A DNA stretch of 64,000 nt from Sinanaerobacter chloroacetimidivorans (lineage in GTDB: Bacteria > Bacillota > Clostridia > Peptostreptococcales > Anaerovoracaceae), in assembly GCF_018128545.1 (NCBI RefSeq), contig NZ_JAGSND010000002.1:124001-188000 (forward strand), in the 5' to 3' direction. Below the pieces are notes generated by a model. The model was not told where the DNA came from. It did no database searches and saw only the letters and a list, made by a program, of their open reading frames with translations. A program made the translations under genes and the position numbers. Position 1 is the stretch's first letter. Each line of letters starts with the position of its first letter. Positions 43,120-52,590 of this stretch are shown here, one piece after another.

Positions 43120-43584
43120 ATGAAGGCAACAATACCAGTTTGTGTTCCTGATTTATCATTACGACCATTTAGTCTTTCTGTAGAGCGGACGATGTCATTT
43201 CCAACCAATGTATTGTACCGTGCTTGGACTGAACAGTTTGACCTCTGGTTTGCAGAACCAGGTTCAGTCCTGATGAAAGGGGAAGTCAATACTGTTTTTT
43301 ACTTTGAAACAGCCTATGAAGGGAATCGTCATCCTCACTATGGACGTTTTCTTCGACTTGTGCCTGACCAACTGGTTGAACTTACATGGCTAACGGGTGC
43401 TGACGGAACCAAAGGTGCTGAAACGGTTGTGACTGTGGAATTAAAAAAGGTTGAGAGTGGAACAGTATTACGATTAAATCATGCAGGGTTTCCAGATGAA
43501 GAATCGAAGGACAGGCATGAACAGGCATGGCCTCTGGTTCTTGCTCAACTGGAGGATAGGTTGATGAAGTTTTCTCATCGTTAA
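43120..43584 (+). CDS. SRPBCC/AHSA1-domain protein
   Basis: 154 residues. [30 protein letters not shown] and [25 protein letters not shown]...[24 protein letters not shown] fit the AHSA1-like START-fold family (activator of Hsp90 ATPase homologue 1-like). These proteins bind hydrophobic ligands; bacterial functions are mostly unknown. It has an AAAGGAG site and stands alone between two minus-strand genes, ending in a strong hairpin terminator. Confidence 0.88.
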   Translation: MKATIPVCVPDLSLRPFSLSVERTMSFPTNVLYRAWTEQFDLWFAEPGSVLMKGEVNTVFYFETAYEGNRHPHYGRFLRLVPDQLVELTWLTGADGTKGAETVVTVELKKVESGTVLRLNHAGFPDEESKDRHEQAWPLVLAQLEDRLMKFSHR

Positions 43585-43614
43585 TGTGCAATATAATAAT
43601 TTAGTATACTCTGA

Positions 43615-43659
43615 AAAATAAAGGATACTACTAAAATCAAAAGTAGCATCCTTTATTTT
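43615..43659. terminator. Bidirectional terminator between AHSA1 and ABC permease genes
   Basis: Arms 43615-43632 and 43642-43659 pair over about 18 bases with one mismatch, flanked by A-rich and T-rich ends on both strands. It serves the plus-strand AHSA1 gene and the convergent ABC transporter operon. Confidence 0.85.
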
Positions 43660-43695
43660 ACTTGAATGTTATATGAATTCTAATTTCATTATAAA

Positions 43696-44432
43696 CTATG
43701 ATTTGTCACTGCTCATCTTCTTTCTGAATACAATAACCGCAATCACCATTATGACAACCGCATATCCAATTACCCACCAAAGATGTGGTAAAATTGATAA
43801 ATAGTCTCCGGAAATGGCAGCTCTGCCCGCATCCACAGCGTGAGCAAATGGAAGCGCATAGGCAATTCCTTTGAACCAACCGCCAATCAGATTTAAATCA
43901 AACCATGTACCACTCAACCATGCGCTGAGATTAATCAAGAGTGCTCCACAGATACTGCTCACCTGCTTTTCATTAAATATACTTCCTGCTAACAATCCAA
44001 TTCCAATAAATAGTACAGCTGTTGGCATAAGTACAATAAAAGACAGCAAAACATTGGCATTTACTGTTAATCCAAAGAAGAATGCGGCAATAAAACTTAT
44101 GACAAGTTGAAGAATCGCCATGGGTAGTAGCGGAAGTGTGTATCCCATGATGTAATCAGAGGCAGAAAGTGGAGCTGTGAACAACCGCATCAAAAATGAG
44201 GTGTCTCTGTCTTTCGCTATTAACATTCCAGAGAATATCGAGATAAAGGAAAGACCGAAAACTGTTATTCCCGGAATAAGTTTATCAATGACAAACATTT
44301 CAACTTCTATATTGGCTTGAATGGCAGATAGCAGTAATAATATAACCAATGGAAAACCTATACCAAATGCCAAATTCAAAGGATCTCTAAGAATCTCTTT
44401 GCTGTTACGTGTAGCAAATGCTAACAATCTCA

Positions 44433-44436
<4 letters not shown>
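43696..44436 (-). CDS. ABC-2 type transporter permease
   Basis: 246 residues with six hydrophobic segments. The start (LLAFATRNSKEILRDPLNLAFGIGFPLVILLLLS) and SGMLIAKDRDTSFLMRLFTAPLSASDYIMGYTLPLLP match ABC2_membrane permeases of drug and antibiotic exporters. The ATG overlaps the stop of the ATPase gene (ATGA), so the subunits are made in step. With the ATPase it should export a drug, peptide or lipid; the substrate is unknown. Confidence 0.9.
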
Positions 44437-45160
<724 letters not shown>

Positions 45161-45164
<4 letters not shown>

Positions 45165-45598
45165 TCATCTTCCTCCTTGTATTCCTGTGCATTAAAAATT
45201 TCCTGTGCAAACTGCAGGAAATTCTCGTTTTTCATGATTGCAATTCCCTGCGCCTCATCGCCGAGAACCAATAAGCTGTCTCCGGGACAAATGTTAAATA
45301 TCTCTCTGGCTTTTTTAGGAATCACAATTTGTCCTCGTTCTCCAACCTTTACTAGTCCAAATATGTGTTTCCCCTTTGGCGGAATACCTATTTCTCCCTT
45401 GTCATTCGAATAATTTACCAGATCATCCAATGCCACTCCATATAATTCTGCCAAAGCCATACAATTATTGATATCCGGTACTGTTTCTCCGTTTTCCCAT
45501 TTCATAACAGCTTGTCTTGAAACACCGACTTTTTCAGCAACTTCTTCTTGTGTATATCTACGCGTTTTTCTTAATTTTTTTAAATTTATACTTATCAT
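45161..45598 (-). CDS. XRE helix-turn-helix plus AbrB/SpoVT domain regulator
   Basis: 145 residues from the ATG at 45598, nine bases after AGGGATG; longer in-frame starts at 45622 and 45688 lack good sites. The N-terminal XRE domain (INLKKLRKTRRYTQEEVAEKVGVSRQAVMKWENGETVPD) is joined to a C-terminal swapped-hairpin AbrB domain (VGERGQIVIPKKAREIFNICPGDSLLVLGD). This pairing is common in Firmicutes as local regulators of ABC-2 exporters. It is the first gene of the operon and probably controls its own promoter, where a tandem 12-base repeat lies. Confidence 0.9.
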
Positions 45599-45626
45599 AC
45601 TTTTCACATCCCTTATAACCATTGTA

Positions 45627-45650
45627 CAATAATTTACCGAATAATCTACC
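45627..45650 (-). promoter_or_regulatory. Tandem 12-base operator candidate and -10 box of the XRE-AbrB operon
   Basis: On the minus strand GGTAGATTATTC and GGTAAATTATTG lie head to tail with two differences, directly upstream of TACAAT (45621-45626), a likely -10 box. Tandem half-sites at the promoter suit binding by the XRE-AbrB regulator. Confidence 0.5.
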
Positions 45651-45705
45651 AACCAAAGATAACACACAATGTTACTTTGGGTTTTCATTTATTTTAATTT
45701 AATAC

Positions 45706-45747
45706 AAAAAGAATGTATCTATTTTATTAATTGATACATTCTTTTTT
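45706..45747. terminator. Bidirectional terminator
   Basis: AAAAAGAATGTATC pairs with GATACATTCTTTTT, a 14-base stem with A and T runs on the two sides. It separates the XRE-AbrB operon promoter from the gene remnant to the right. Confidence 0.8.
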
Positions 45748-45815
45748 TTGTTAGTTGATTTTTCTAGTATTATACCCAAAATAGAAAATACTACTTTAGC
45801 CCTATTTATCAAGTT

Positions 45816-45977
45816 TTATTTTATGAGACTCCGAACAACCCGATCACCATAAGAATGACGGATACAAACTGAAGTGCATTCATCAAATTCCTTGCTTATA
45901 GCATCCATACCTTCAAAAGTAATTTTGCTGCTAAAATCATCACTTTTACTATTTGCAAGAATAGCCTCTAAAATCAT
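45816..45977 (-). pseudogene. 53-codon remnant of unknown gene
   Basis: A minus-strand frame reads MILEAILANSKSDDFSSKIT and ends CIRHSYGDRVVRSLIK. It has coding-like composition but no ribosome binding site and an in-frame stop two codons before the ATG. It may be the C-terminal piece of a longer lost protein. I do not recognise the family. Confidence 0.3.
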
Positions 45978-46029
45978 CTTTTACTTCATCATCTTTTTCA
46001 CTATTCCATTAGATATTCAATAGACTACA

Positions 46030-48387
46030 TTATTCCAAGATAAGCACAGTTCCCTGTCCGCCATCAACCAGAACTCTATCTCCTGTTTTAAGTCGTAATG
46101 TTGCATTCCCGCATCCCACAACGGCAGGAATCCCAAGTTCTCTGGCAACTATGGCCGCATGGGATAAGGGTGCGCCTACGTCGGTTATCACCGCTGCCGC
46201 TTTCGGGAAAAGAGGGGTCCATCCGACATTGGTGGTTGTTGCAACTAAAATTTCCCCTGGTCGAAGTGTTTCGCCTTCTTCGGGGGCTGCCAGAATACGC
46301 ACCGTACCTTCTACTCTGCCCGCTGCTCCGGCAAAACCTTTGAGCATCTCAGATTCAGATCCATTGACAATCGGCATGGTTGAATCATAGAAGTCCATTC
46401 TTCGGTTGGGATCCTTTATCCATTCCAAAGGATTGAAGCGTCCCCGAATCACGGATGGGAATGGCGGCAGCGCCTTGTACTTTTCATAGTTTTCTTTTCT
46501 TACCGGAATATGCATTAATTTCACGTCTCTGTCAGCCAGGAGATCCTCTACTTCATTCATGTAGAGAAAAAATACATCATTTCCGATTCCTGTAAGCTCT
46601 CCCGTCTTCATTGCAAAGGTACGAATCACTCTAAATACCCTTACGAACTCTGAACGGGCTGCTTCTCGGACACGAGCACCGGCCGATGCTTTTGACATTT
46701 GCTTCTCAAGCCATTTTACTTTATTCGGAAAACGCACCTGGAATCTCTTCCAAGCCGCCTCATATTGAATATGCTGCTTCTTTAGAAGTTCTTCCGCATC
46801 AGTATTCAACTCTTGAAATTCCTCAATCTGCTTTTCCAGCCAGTTCCTATCTTCAGAGGGATCCGGTATCGATAGCTCAAACTCATGAGGCCCCCTATGC
46901 CCGTACTTTATCAAGTATTTCTCACGGCTCATTTCTTCTTTGATCACCTTCGAGATGCCGATAACCGGCCCGAGGCTTTCCAGCTCAGAATCCCCCCTGA
47001 GGTTGGACAAAAGAGTGTTGGCATCTTCGGTACCCACCAGCTTTGTAAGCTTCTTGCTCAAGGTCAGAGCAAGAACGGCTTTGGTACCGCTGGCTATCAG
47101 CCCCCACCAGGCCTTCGTATTATAAGGCTCTAGTTCATGCTTCCATAGAGTCAGCAGTTCTTCCTTCGTATTTATTTTTCTAATTTTTTCAGTTGTTTCA
47201 CTGCACCAATCCGGTGTTCTTTCAATATACCGTGACATATCTTTGGAGATTTTTTTAAAATTCCCTAGATAATATTGAATCCTCGGTATTATTACTTTTA
47301 GTAACTCCATCTTTGAAAAAGGATAGACAGGAATCGTTAATCCTTCCGGCACCTGACCAAATATTTCACCAAGAATTTTAAAACCTATTTTTGCATTCCC
47401 ATACAATGCGGTAATGGCAGATAATCTTTGACTGATATTTGAGTATATTCTTCCGCAAATATTGCCTGACCATAGATAATATCCGGGAACAAAACTAATT
47501 TCATTGTCCAGGCTTCTTACGATACTCCATGTAAGCGGCGAAACAACATCAGGGATTGCCTCTCCTACATTTGTATTTACCCAAAGAGCATCTCCTGCTA
47601 AGCTTTCGTTTATTTCATAGGTATCTAAATTACCCGTTGTCAAAGTGGTTATCGGTCTTGCCTGCAAAAGGTACAGTTTTCCCCCGGCTACAGCCCACTC
47701 GATATCCTGAGAACTTCCCAATTCCTTCTCAAGCTTTGCTGCATATTGATACAGATTATCGGCATATTTCTTAAACTCATCAGGACCGTCATATTTTCCC
47801 TTCGGTCTGTTTAATCTGAAGTCCTGCGCATTTGCTTCTCCGGAAACAAGCTGTTCTCCCAGTCCATGTACATAATTGCCTATCATGCTTGTATAACTGC
47901 CCGTTATCGGATCGGCAGTGAACAATACCCCTGAGATTTCTGAGGGTACCATCAACTGAACAACGACAGCAATTTGATGAGATTGGTCAATACCTTGAAC
48001 GGTGCTGTATACTTTTACCCTCTCCGATTGTCTTGATTGGAGAACCGTATAGATGGCCTCCAGAACCTTGTCATCCGTTTTCACATTGAGAACAGTCTCA
48101 AATTCACCCGCAAAGGAGGCCTGGACCGAATCTTCGCTTAAAGCAGAGGACCGTACTGCAAAGAGCGCTCCTTCATTGTTCCTTCTGATTTTGTTCAAAA
48201 AGTGAAGGATCTCATCCCATGCTTCGTTATTCAGCGTTTCTCCTTGAAAAGCCGATGGCAAAACGACAAAGCCTTCCGGTACCGGATATCCGCCCTGATA
48301 CATTCTGGCCAACATACCGCCTTTTCCTCCTGCAATAGCTTGAAGCTCAGGAGTCAACTCTTTAAAGCTTTTTACCATATCTATCAT
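46030..48387 (-). CDS. PEP-utilising phosphotransferase, rifampicin phosphotransferase/PEP synthase-like
   Basis: 785 residues in three parts. An ATP-grasp domain (about 1-265) has GGKGGMLARMYQGGYPVPEGFVV, AVRSSALSEDS and the ending DIEWAVAGGKLYLLQARPITTL. A middle domain (about 270-690) contains YGHRGPHEFELSIP, as in rifampicin phosphotransferase. A C-terminal swivelling domain has the phosphohistidine motif PLSHAAIVARELGIPAVVG. It would transfer phosphate from ATP via histidine to an acceptor. Domain order matches Rph; the length is somewhat under the usual 830-870. Other members use unknown substrates, so rifampicin resistance is only a possibility. A TetR gene lies directly upstream. Confidence 0.85.
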   Translation of the reverse strand: MIDMVKSFKELTPELQAIAGGKGGMLARMYQGGYPVPEGFVVLPSAFQGETLNNEAWDEILHFLNKIRRNNEGALFAVRSSALSEDSVQASFAGEFETVLNVKTDDKVLEAIYTVLQSRQSERVKVYSTVQGIDQSHQIAVVVQLMVPSEISGVLFTADPITGSYTSMIGNYVHGLGEQLVSGEANAQDFRLNRPKGKYDGPDEFKKYADNLYQYAAKLEKELGSSQDIEWAVAGGKLYLLQARPITTLTTGNLDTYEINESLAGDALWVNTNVGEAIPDVVSPLTWSIVRSLDNEISFVPGYYLWSGNICGRIYSNISQRLSAITALYGNAKIGFKILGEIFGQVPEGLTIPVYPFSKMELLKVIIPRIQYYLGNFKKISKDMSRYIERTPDWCSETTEKIRKINTKEELLTLWKHELEPYNTKAWWGLIASGTKAVLALTLSKKLTKLVGTEDANTLLSNLRGDSELESLGPVIGISKVIKEEMSREKYLIKYGHRGPHEFELSIPDPSEDRNWLEKQIEEFQELNTDAEELLKKQHIQYEAAWKRFQVRFPNKVKWLEKQMSKASAGARVREAARSEFVRVFRVIRTFAMKTGELTGIGNDVFFLYMNEVEDLLADRDVKLMHIPVRKENYEKYKALPPFPSVIRGRFNPLEWIKDPNRRMDFYDSTMPIVNGSESEMLKGFAGAAGRVEGTVRILAAPEEGETLRPGEILVATTTNVGWTPLFPKAAAVITDVGAPLSHAAIVARELGIPAVVGCGNATLRLKTGDRVLVDGGQGTVLILE

Positions 48388-48402
48388 AAAAGCACACCCT
48401 CT

Positions 48403-49014
48403 TTACTTTTCAATTCCAAATCGAATCATAGAAAGAAAACTGTTCCTATCTTCGAGAAACTCCCGAAGATACGTTTCTTCCAAGTCATCGTTATGATCTA
48501 ATTCCAATAAAAATTTGTTATCGAAATAATCCAGCGTTAGCATGACTAATCGGAAAGCCTGCTCACGAACCACGCCCTCTCTGAGGGGAACCTTTTCAAA
48601 TAACAGTTCCCACTCTTTTTCATTATCGGCAAGCAGCATTCCATACTTTTCTTGAATCTCTATTTTAAGTTCAATCGGTGTTGTGTAAAAAGCTTCTCTC
48701 ATAATTTTCATTAAGCCAGGATTTTTTTTGTAATAATGAAATTTAATGATGCTGAATTTTTCTTTTGTTTCGAAAAAGTCCTGGTGTTCCAACAGTGTGT
48801 CAAAACCCATTTCGATCCTTCCTTTTTCTATGCATCGATCCAAAACGCTGAGATACAACTCTTTTTTGCTTTTAAAATGGTGAAAGACCAGTGCTTTGGA
48901 TATGCCGGCCGCCTCCGCGAGCATTGTAGTTGAAGTATTCGCGTATCCATATCGGGCAAACACATGAAAACAAGCGTCCAAAATTTTTTCTTTATCATAA
49001 AGTTGTAACGGCAT
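48403..49014 (-). CDS. TetR/AcrR-family regulator of the PEP-utilising enzyme gene
   Basis: 203 residues from the ATG at 49014, which follows AAGGAGGT; the in-frame ATG at 49032 lies just before that site. The helix-turn-helix reads KEKILDACFHVFARYGYANTSTTMLAEAAGISKALVFHHFKSKKELY. It is transcribed with the 785-residue enzyme 15 bases downstream, and two palindromic operators lie before it, so the pair is probably an autoregulated, ligand-induced operon. Confidence 0.92.
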   Translation of the reverse strand: MPLQLYDKEKILDACFHVFARYGYANTSTTMLAEAAGISKALVFHHFKSKKELYLSVLDRCIEKGRIEMGFDTLLEHQDFFETKEKFSIIKFHYYKKNPGLMKIMREAFYTTPIELKIEIQEKYGMLLADNEKEWELLFEKVPLREGVVREQAFRLVMLTLDYFDNKFLLELDHNDDLEETYLREFLEDRNSFLSMIRFGIEK

Positions 49015-49038
49015 GAGTAGTACCTCCTTCATCTTATG

Positions 49039-49087
49039 CTGACCGTCGGTTAGTATGAGATTAACATTTTATTGACCATCGGTCAAT
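49039..49087. promoter_or_regulatory. Twin TetR operators
   Basis: CTGACCGTCGGTTAG (49039-49053) and ATTGACCATCGGTCAAT (49071-49087) share the dyad TGACC-n3-GGT(C/T)A. They lie 25 to 73 bases upstream of the TetR start codon, where binding would block transcription. Confidence 0.75.
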
Positions 49088-49292
49088 ATGTTTTTTATTA
49101 ATATTTCTTGGTATAGTTTCCTTTTATTCTCTCCCGAACATTAGTACGTATTCTTTGGAACGTAACATCAAAATATATAAAATATATTTACCTGCAAATC
49201 TCGCGGAAGTTCCAGCAGGAGAAAAAATATTTTTATAAATAATGTAATATTTTTTAATTTTATGCGACTAATTAAAAGAAAGGAGGATTTAG

Positions 49293-49655
49293 ATGAAACA
49301 AATAGAGAAGCTGTATTTTACATATAAAAAGGACATTTATCAGTATTTGTTGAGTATTACCCAGAATCCTGCCCTTTCAGAAGATTTGCTCTCAGAGACA
49401 TTTGTGAGGGCGATCTATTCTATAGGCAATTTCAAGGAGAATTCATCGGTTAAAACATGGCTGTTTGGGATTGCCCGTCATGTATGGCTGCAAAATTTAC
49501 GGAAAGACAAGTCTGCCATAGAATATAATGACCTTCTAGAATTTTATGTGGCTGACAATATAGTGGATACCATGAATGCAAAATTATTAGCAAACAGGGT
49601 CATGGAATTGCTTGAAACGAAAAAGTCCATTTTAAAAAAGGAGGAATTCATTTGA
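49293..49655 (+). CDS. ECF sigma factor lacking region 4
   Basis: 120 residues; ECF sigma factors are usually 160-190. Region 2 is intact: YQYLLSITQNPALSEDLLSETFVRAIYSIGNFKENSSVKTWLFGIARHVWLQNLRK, with the -10 recognition and core-binding helices. The sequence then passes from AKLLANRVMELLETK straight to KSILKKEEFI. In relatives a region-4 helix-turn-helix lies between two such segments, so the gene looks like an in-frame internal deletion that kept the start and end. It would lack -35 recognition. It has an AAAGGAGG site and overlaps the anti-sigma gene. Confidence 0.8.
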   Translation: MKQIEKLYFTYKKDIYQYLLSITQNPALSEDLLSETFVRAIYSIGNFKENSSVKTWLFGIARHVWLQNLRKDKSAIEYNDLLEFYVADNIVDTMNAKLLANRVMELLETKKSILKKEEFI

Positions 49656-50107
49656 AAATAGCATGCAATATTATATTGGATCTAATCCCGCTTGTAAAGG
49701 ACCATGTTGCAAGTGAGGATAGCATAAGACTGGTATCAGAACATCTGAAAAGTTGTGAAAGCTGCCTCCTTGAATTTGAAAATGATGCTTTACCAAAAGA
49801 AACAAAAATAGATGATATAAAAGTGATATCTTCAATCAGAAAAAAGCTTCTGTTTATCGCATCGGCATTATTATTAGCAGGTGCTTCTATTGGGATGATA
49901 TTGAACAATAGCGTGTCTTCCAACTTCATTCCAATATTAATAATTATTTTGAGTATCCTTTTGGCAGGAATACTGATATTCAAATATGATCTAAAGGGAG
50001 GTAACAGAATGAACAGATTTTTTATGGGAAAAGCGATTGGTACAATCATTGTCTTTGCCGCATTGGGGATTTATTTGCTGCTTAAATATGATTTGCATCT
50101 TTTTTAG
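49652..50107 (+). CDS. Zinc-finger anti-sigma factor, membrane protein
   Basis: 151 residues from a TTG that overlaps the sigma-factor stop by four bases and follows AAAGGAGG. The N-terminus has the anti-sigma zinc motif SEHLKSCESC (HxxxCxxC). Three membrane segments follow: about 68-87, 88-107 and 128-147. It should hold the partner sigma factor at the membrane. Since the partner lacks region 4, binding may be altered. A weak hairpin (50127-50160) follows. Confidence 0.8.
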   Translation: MKIACNIILDLIPLVKDHVASEDSIRLVSEHLKSCESCLLEFENDALPKETKIDDIKVISSIRKKLLFIASALLLAGASIGMILNNSVSSNFIPILIIILSILLAGILIFKYDLKGGNRMNRFFMGKAIGTIIVFAALGIYLLLKYDLHLF

Positions 50108-50126
50108 CAAAGGATATTCAAAACAA

Positions 50127-50156
50127 AGAATGCGGCTCTTCCTTCCGAGAGTCGCA
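50127..50156. terminator. Hairpin after the anti-sigma gene
   Basis: ATGCGGCTCT and AGAGTCGCAT pair with one G-T or mismatch, around a short CT-rich loop. Only a short T-containing tail follows, so termination efficiency is uncertain. Confidence 0.45.
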
Positions 50157-50166
50157 TCCTGTTCGT

Positions 50167-50394
50167 TTATCCATCAAATTTCTTATCAAAAGAGAACAGC
50201 TTCCTTGTTTTATTATTTCTCAGCAGCCAAAGCTCCTGTATTAATTTCTTAAATGTTTCGTACGCAGGTTTTGGCGAGTAATCATCCCTCATAATCCCAA
50301 ATTGATGAAAAAGATCTTCTTTGGAGCTGTCCGCGTCCCAAAGTCCGAAAAGTTCATAATGGGTGATATGAAGCTCCAGCCGTAAATTGTAAAC
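50167..50394 (-). pseudogene. C-terminal fragment of a glycoside-hydrolase-like protein
   Basis: A minus-strand frame of about 75 codons with no start codon of its own reads ITHYELFGLWDADSSKEDLF, then HQFGIMRDDYSPKPAYETFK and ends at TAA. The H/YQFGIMRDDYxPKPA ending with a nearby FxLxDADSS is common at the end of TIM-barrel glycoside hydrolases. It starts directly behind the nitroreductase stop codon. I interpret it as the tail of a gene whose rest was deleted. Confidence 0.45.
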
Positions 50395-50397
50395 ACA

Positions 50398-50979
50398 TCA
50401 ACGAATAATATTGATGACATCCTTTCTGGGTGCTGCGGGGTTTGGTTCATCAGCCGGATACCCCAGAACAACCGTACCATAGATGATATGATTTTCCGGA
50501 ATGTCCAGTTCATTTAAAAGCTGTCGGATCACCGGCATATGGGTCAATCCGGGCAATTGATTCAGCCAGCAGGATCCGACTCCAAGGGAGTGCGCCGCCA
50601 GCATCATATTGCCGATGGCCAATGCGGAATCCGGCATCGCATTTCCGCTGTCTTTCAGATTCGATACAATGATATAGGTTGGTGCATGATATAAAAAATC
50701 GGCAGTCTCATCCTTTGCCTTCTCAATCAAGCTGGCCACATAGGGATGTGTTTCCGCTGTAACCGGAATGGACAGCAAAGCCTGCCTTATGGATTCATTC
50801 ACTTTCTGCATCGCATCCCGCCCCTGGATCGCAGTAAACTTCCAGGTTTGCAGCCCCATCCCGGAAGGAGCATAGCTTCCTGCCAGAAGGATATCCTGTA
50901 GTTCCTGGTCCGTTATTTGTTCGGAACGAAATTTTCGGATGCTTCTTCTTGTCATAATATTTTCCAATATCTGATTCAT
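50398..50979 (-). CDS. Nitroreductase-family flavoprotein
   Basis: 193 residues. TRRSIRKFRSEQITDQELQDILLAGSYAPSGMGLQTWKF is the FMN-binding opening of nitroreductases, and GVGSCWLNQLP and IPENHIIYGTVVLGYPAD close the fold. It binds FMN as a dimer and reduces nitro groups, quinones or flavins with NAD(P)H. It lies 43 bases downstream of the Fe-S protein gene and is probably co-transcribed. Substrate unknown. Confidence 0.92.
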   Translation of the reverse strand: MNQILENIMTRRSIRKFRSEQITDQELQDILLAGSYAPSGMGLQTWKFTAIQGRDAMQKVNESIRQALLSIPVTAETHPYVASLIEKAKDETADFLYHAPTYIIVSNLKDSGNAMPDSALAIGNMMLAAHSLGVGSCWLNQLPGLTHMPVIRQLLNELDIPENHIIYGTVVLGYPADEPNPAAPRKDVINIIR

Positions 50980-51022
50980 ATGATTCTCCCTTTTGAATGT
51001 ATTATAGATTTTATTTATATGA

Positions 51023-51892
51023 TTATTCTTTGACTCTTACCGGTACTTTATCTTGGCACGGAACCCTGGATTGGCACAATCCGCACCCGGAAATATAGCT
51101 GCTCTTGGTAAGGATATCCGGTCCGATTTCATTCTTTAATTTCTGCAGAAAAGCACTGCAGACATCTTTGTCATGGCCTTCCTTCGTTATGGCATTTACC
51201 GGACACCTTTGAATACAGGCGCCGCAGGTTCCATCGGCATAAAACTTACACCACTCGTAATGGCTTTGGTAAGTCCGTTGATCCGCCGGCAGACGTCCTT
51301 CTATAATGATGGTGCAAAACCGCATGGCTTTTCCCTGCCTTGTGATCAGACCATCAGATAAGCCGAAAGTGCCCAGTCCTGCAGCATAGGCAGTATGCCT
51401 GTGGGACCATTTGGAAGCGATTCCCAATTTTTCGGAAGTCATCCGGCTCCATTCCGGAAGCAGATCAATGGCAACGGCTCTGATTCCCTTCTTTTCCAAC
51501 TCCTTTAGAACTCTTTCGCATACATCATAGATAAAAGGTTCCCACTCTCCTCTGGTGACAATCCATCTGAGGCTCGGCATCCCTTCCGCCTGCTTCTGAA
51601 CCATTTTGGTTTCTGCTGTTTGTGCGAATCCAAAGCTGATTACTGTCAAGTCCTCATCCGTTACCGTGTCATCGTGGTATTTCAGCGAAAAGGCTTCGGA
51701 AGGCGACCAATAAAAGTCACCGATATGCTCTTTATAAAAACGGAAGAGTTCGTCACTGCCTGACGCAAATCCTATCATAGGCAAGTTCCACATGGGTTCA
51801 TCCGGCAGGTCAAGGCTGTGAAAATTATTCAACCCGGATGATTTCACCGCATTCGTAATGATTTTGCTCACTTCCACTTTTGTCGTATTCAT
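51023..51892 (-). CDS. Double [4Fe-4S] protein related to epoxyqueuosine reductase
   Basis: 289 residues from the ATG at 51892 (TGGAGGAAA site). The C-terminus has a bacterial ferredoxin pattern CGACIQRCPVNAI and a second SGCGLCQSRVPC, arranged as in QueG-like proteins. The N-terminal 200 residues (PMIGFASGSDELFRFYKEHIG, HRHTAYAAGLGTFGLSDGLITRQGKAMRFCTII) match the same superfamily, but the protein is shorter than QueG (about 370) and lacks its HEAT-like end. The usual annotation is 4Fe-4S epoxyqueuosine-reductase-like protein. Its redox partner may be the neighbouring nitroreductase. Confidence 0.85.
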   Translation of the reverse strand: MNTTKVEVSKIITNAVKSSGLNNFHSLDLPDEPMWNLPMIGFASGSDELFRFYKEHIGDFYWSPSEAFSLKYHDDTVTDEDLTVISFGFAQTAETKMVQKQAEGMPSLRWIVTRGEWEPFIYDVCERVLKELEKKGIRAVAIDLLPEWSRMTSEKLGIASKWSHRHTAYAAGLGTFGLSDGLITRQGKAMRFCTIIIEGRLPADQRTYQSHYEWCKFYADGTCGACIQRCPVNAITKEGHDKDVCSAFLQKLKNEIGPDILTKSSYISGCGLCQSRVPCQDKVPVRVKE

Positions 51893-51934
51893 ATTTTCCT
51901 CCATATCTTTCTGACTATCCCAGTTTATTTTGTT

Positions 51935-52504
51935 TTAACTAGTGGCAATCATACGCCTGGCCAGGGTTAAAATGTCTTCCAGCACCTTGATATCCTGTTT
52001 GTTTTTCATGATCATAATTCCCCCTTCAATCAAGGCCACGACACCCTGCGCAACTTCGACACAAGAGGAACCTTCCTTTCCCCGTGCCATCTCCTCAAGA
52101 ACGATGCTGAGTTTATCGATCCATTTATCAAATACCTCTCTTACTTTTTTAGAGAAAGCCGGATCATGTTCACTCAATTCCAGCGCGATATTGCCGAATA
52201 TGCAGCCGCATCGAGCTTGTTTGGAGGTATGATTCTCAAGAACCCATTGGAGCATTTCGTTTATTTTGGCTTCCGGGCTCTTTTTCGAGCTTAAAATGCC
52301 CTCAAGAACTTCTCTGTCAAATATTTCATAAAAGTAATCCAAAACCTCTAATCCAAGTTCATGCTTCGATGAAAAGTAATGGTAAAATTGGCCTTTTCCA
52401 ATAGCGGCCGCTTCTAAGATGTCGCTCAGCTTCGTATTTTCATATCCTTTTGATTCAATTAAAGCTGCTGCTATTTTAATAATTTCCTGACGTTTTTGAG
52501 ACAT
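51935..52504 (-). CDS. TetR/AcrR-family regulator
   Basis: 189 residues from the ATG at 52504, which follows AAAGGAGGCGG; the longer frame from 52585 has no site. The helix-turn-helix reads RQEIIKIAAALIESKGYENTKLSDILEAAAIGKGQFYHYFSSKHELG. The C-terminal region (KSPEAKINEMLQWVLENH) is of the TetR_C group found with oxidoreductases. The palindrome at 52536-52551 probably is its operator. It may control the Fe-S protein and nitroreductase genes that follow on the same strand. Confidence 0.92.
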   Translation of the reverse strand: MSQKRQEIIKIAAALIESKGYENTKLSDILEAAAIGKGQFYHYFSSKHELGLEVLDYFYEIFDREVLEGILSSKKSPEAKINEMLQWVLENHTSKQARCGCIFGNIALELSEHDPAFSKKVREVFDKWIDKLSIVLEEMARGKEGSSCVEVAQGVVALIEGGIMIMKNKQDIKVLEDILTLARRMIATS

Positions 52505-52535
52505 AACACCGCCTCCTTTCAGCGACATTCTTTTA

Positions 52536-52551
52536 CCTACCGGTTGGTACA
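52536..52551. promoter_or_regulatory. TetR operator candidate
   Basis: TACCTACCGGTTGGTA is a 16-base near-perfect palindrome (one mismatched pair), 31 bases before the TetR start codon, between this gene and the RlmA-type gene. Confidence 0.65.
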
Positions 52552-52590
52552 ATTTTAATATAAAAAAATTTATTTTGTCAAGCAATGAAA

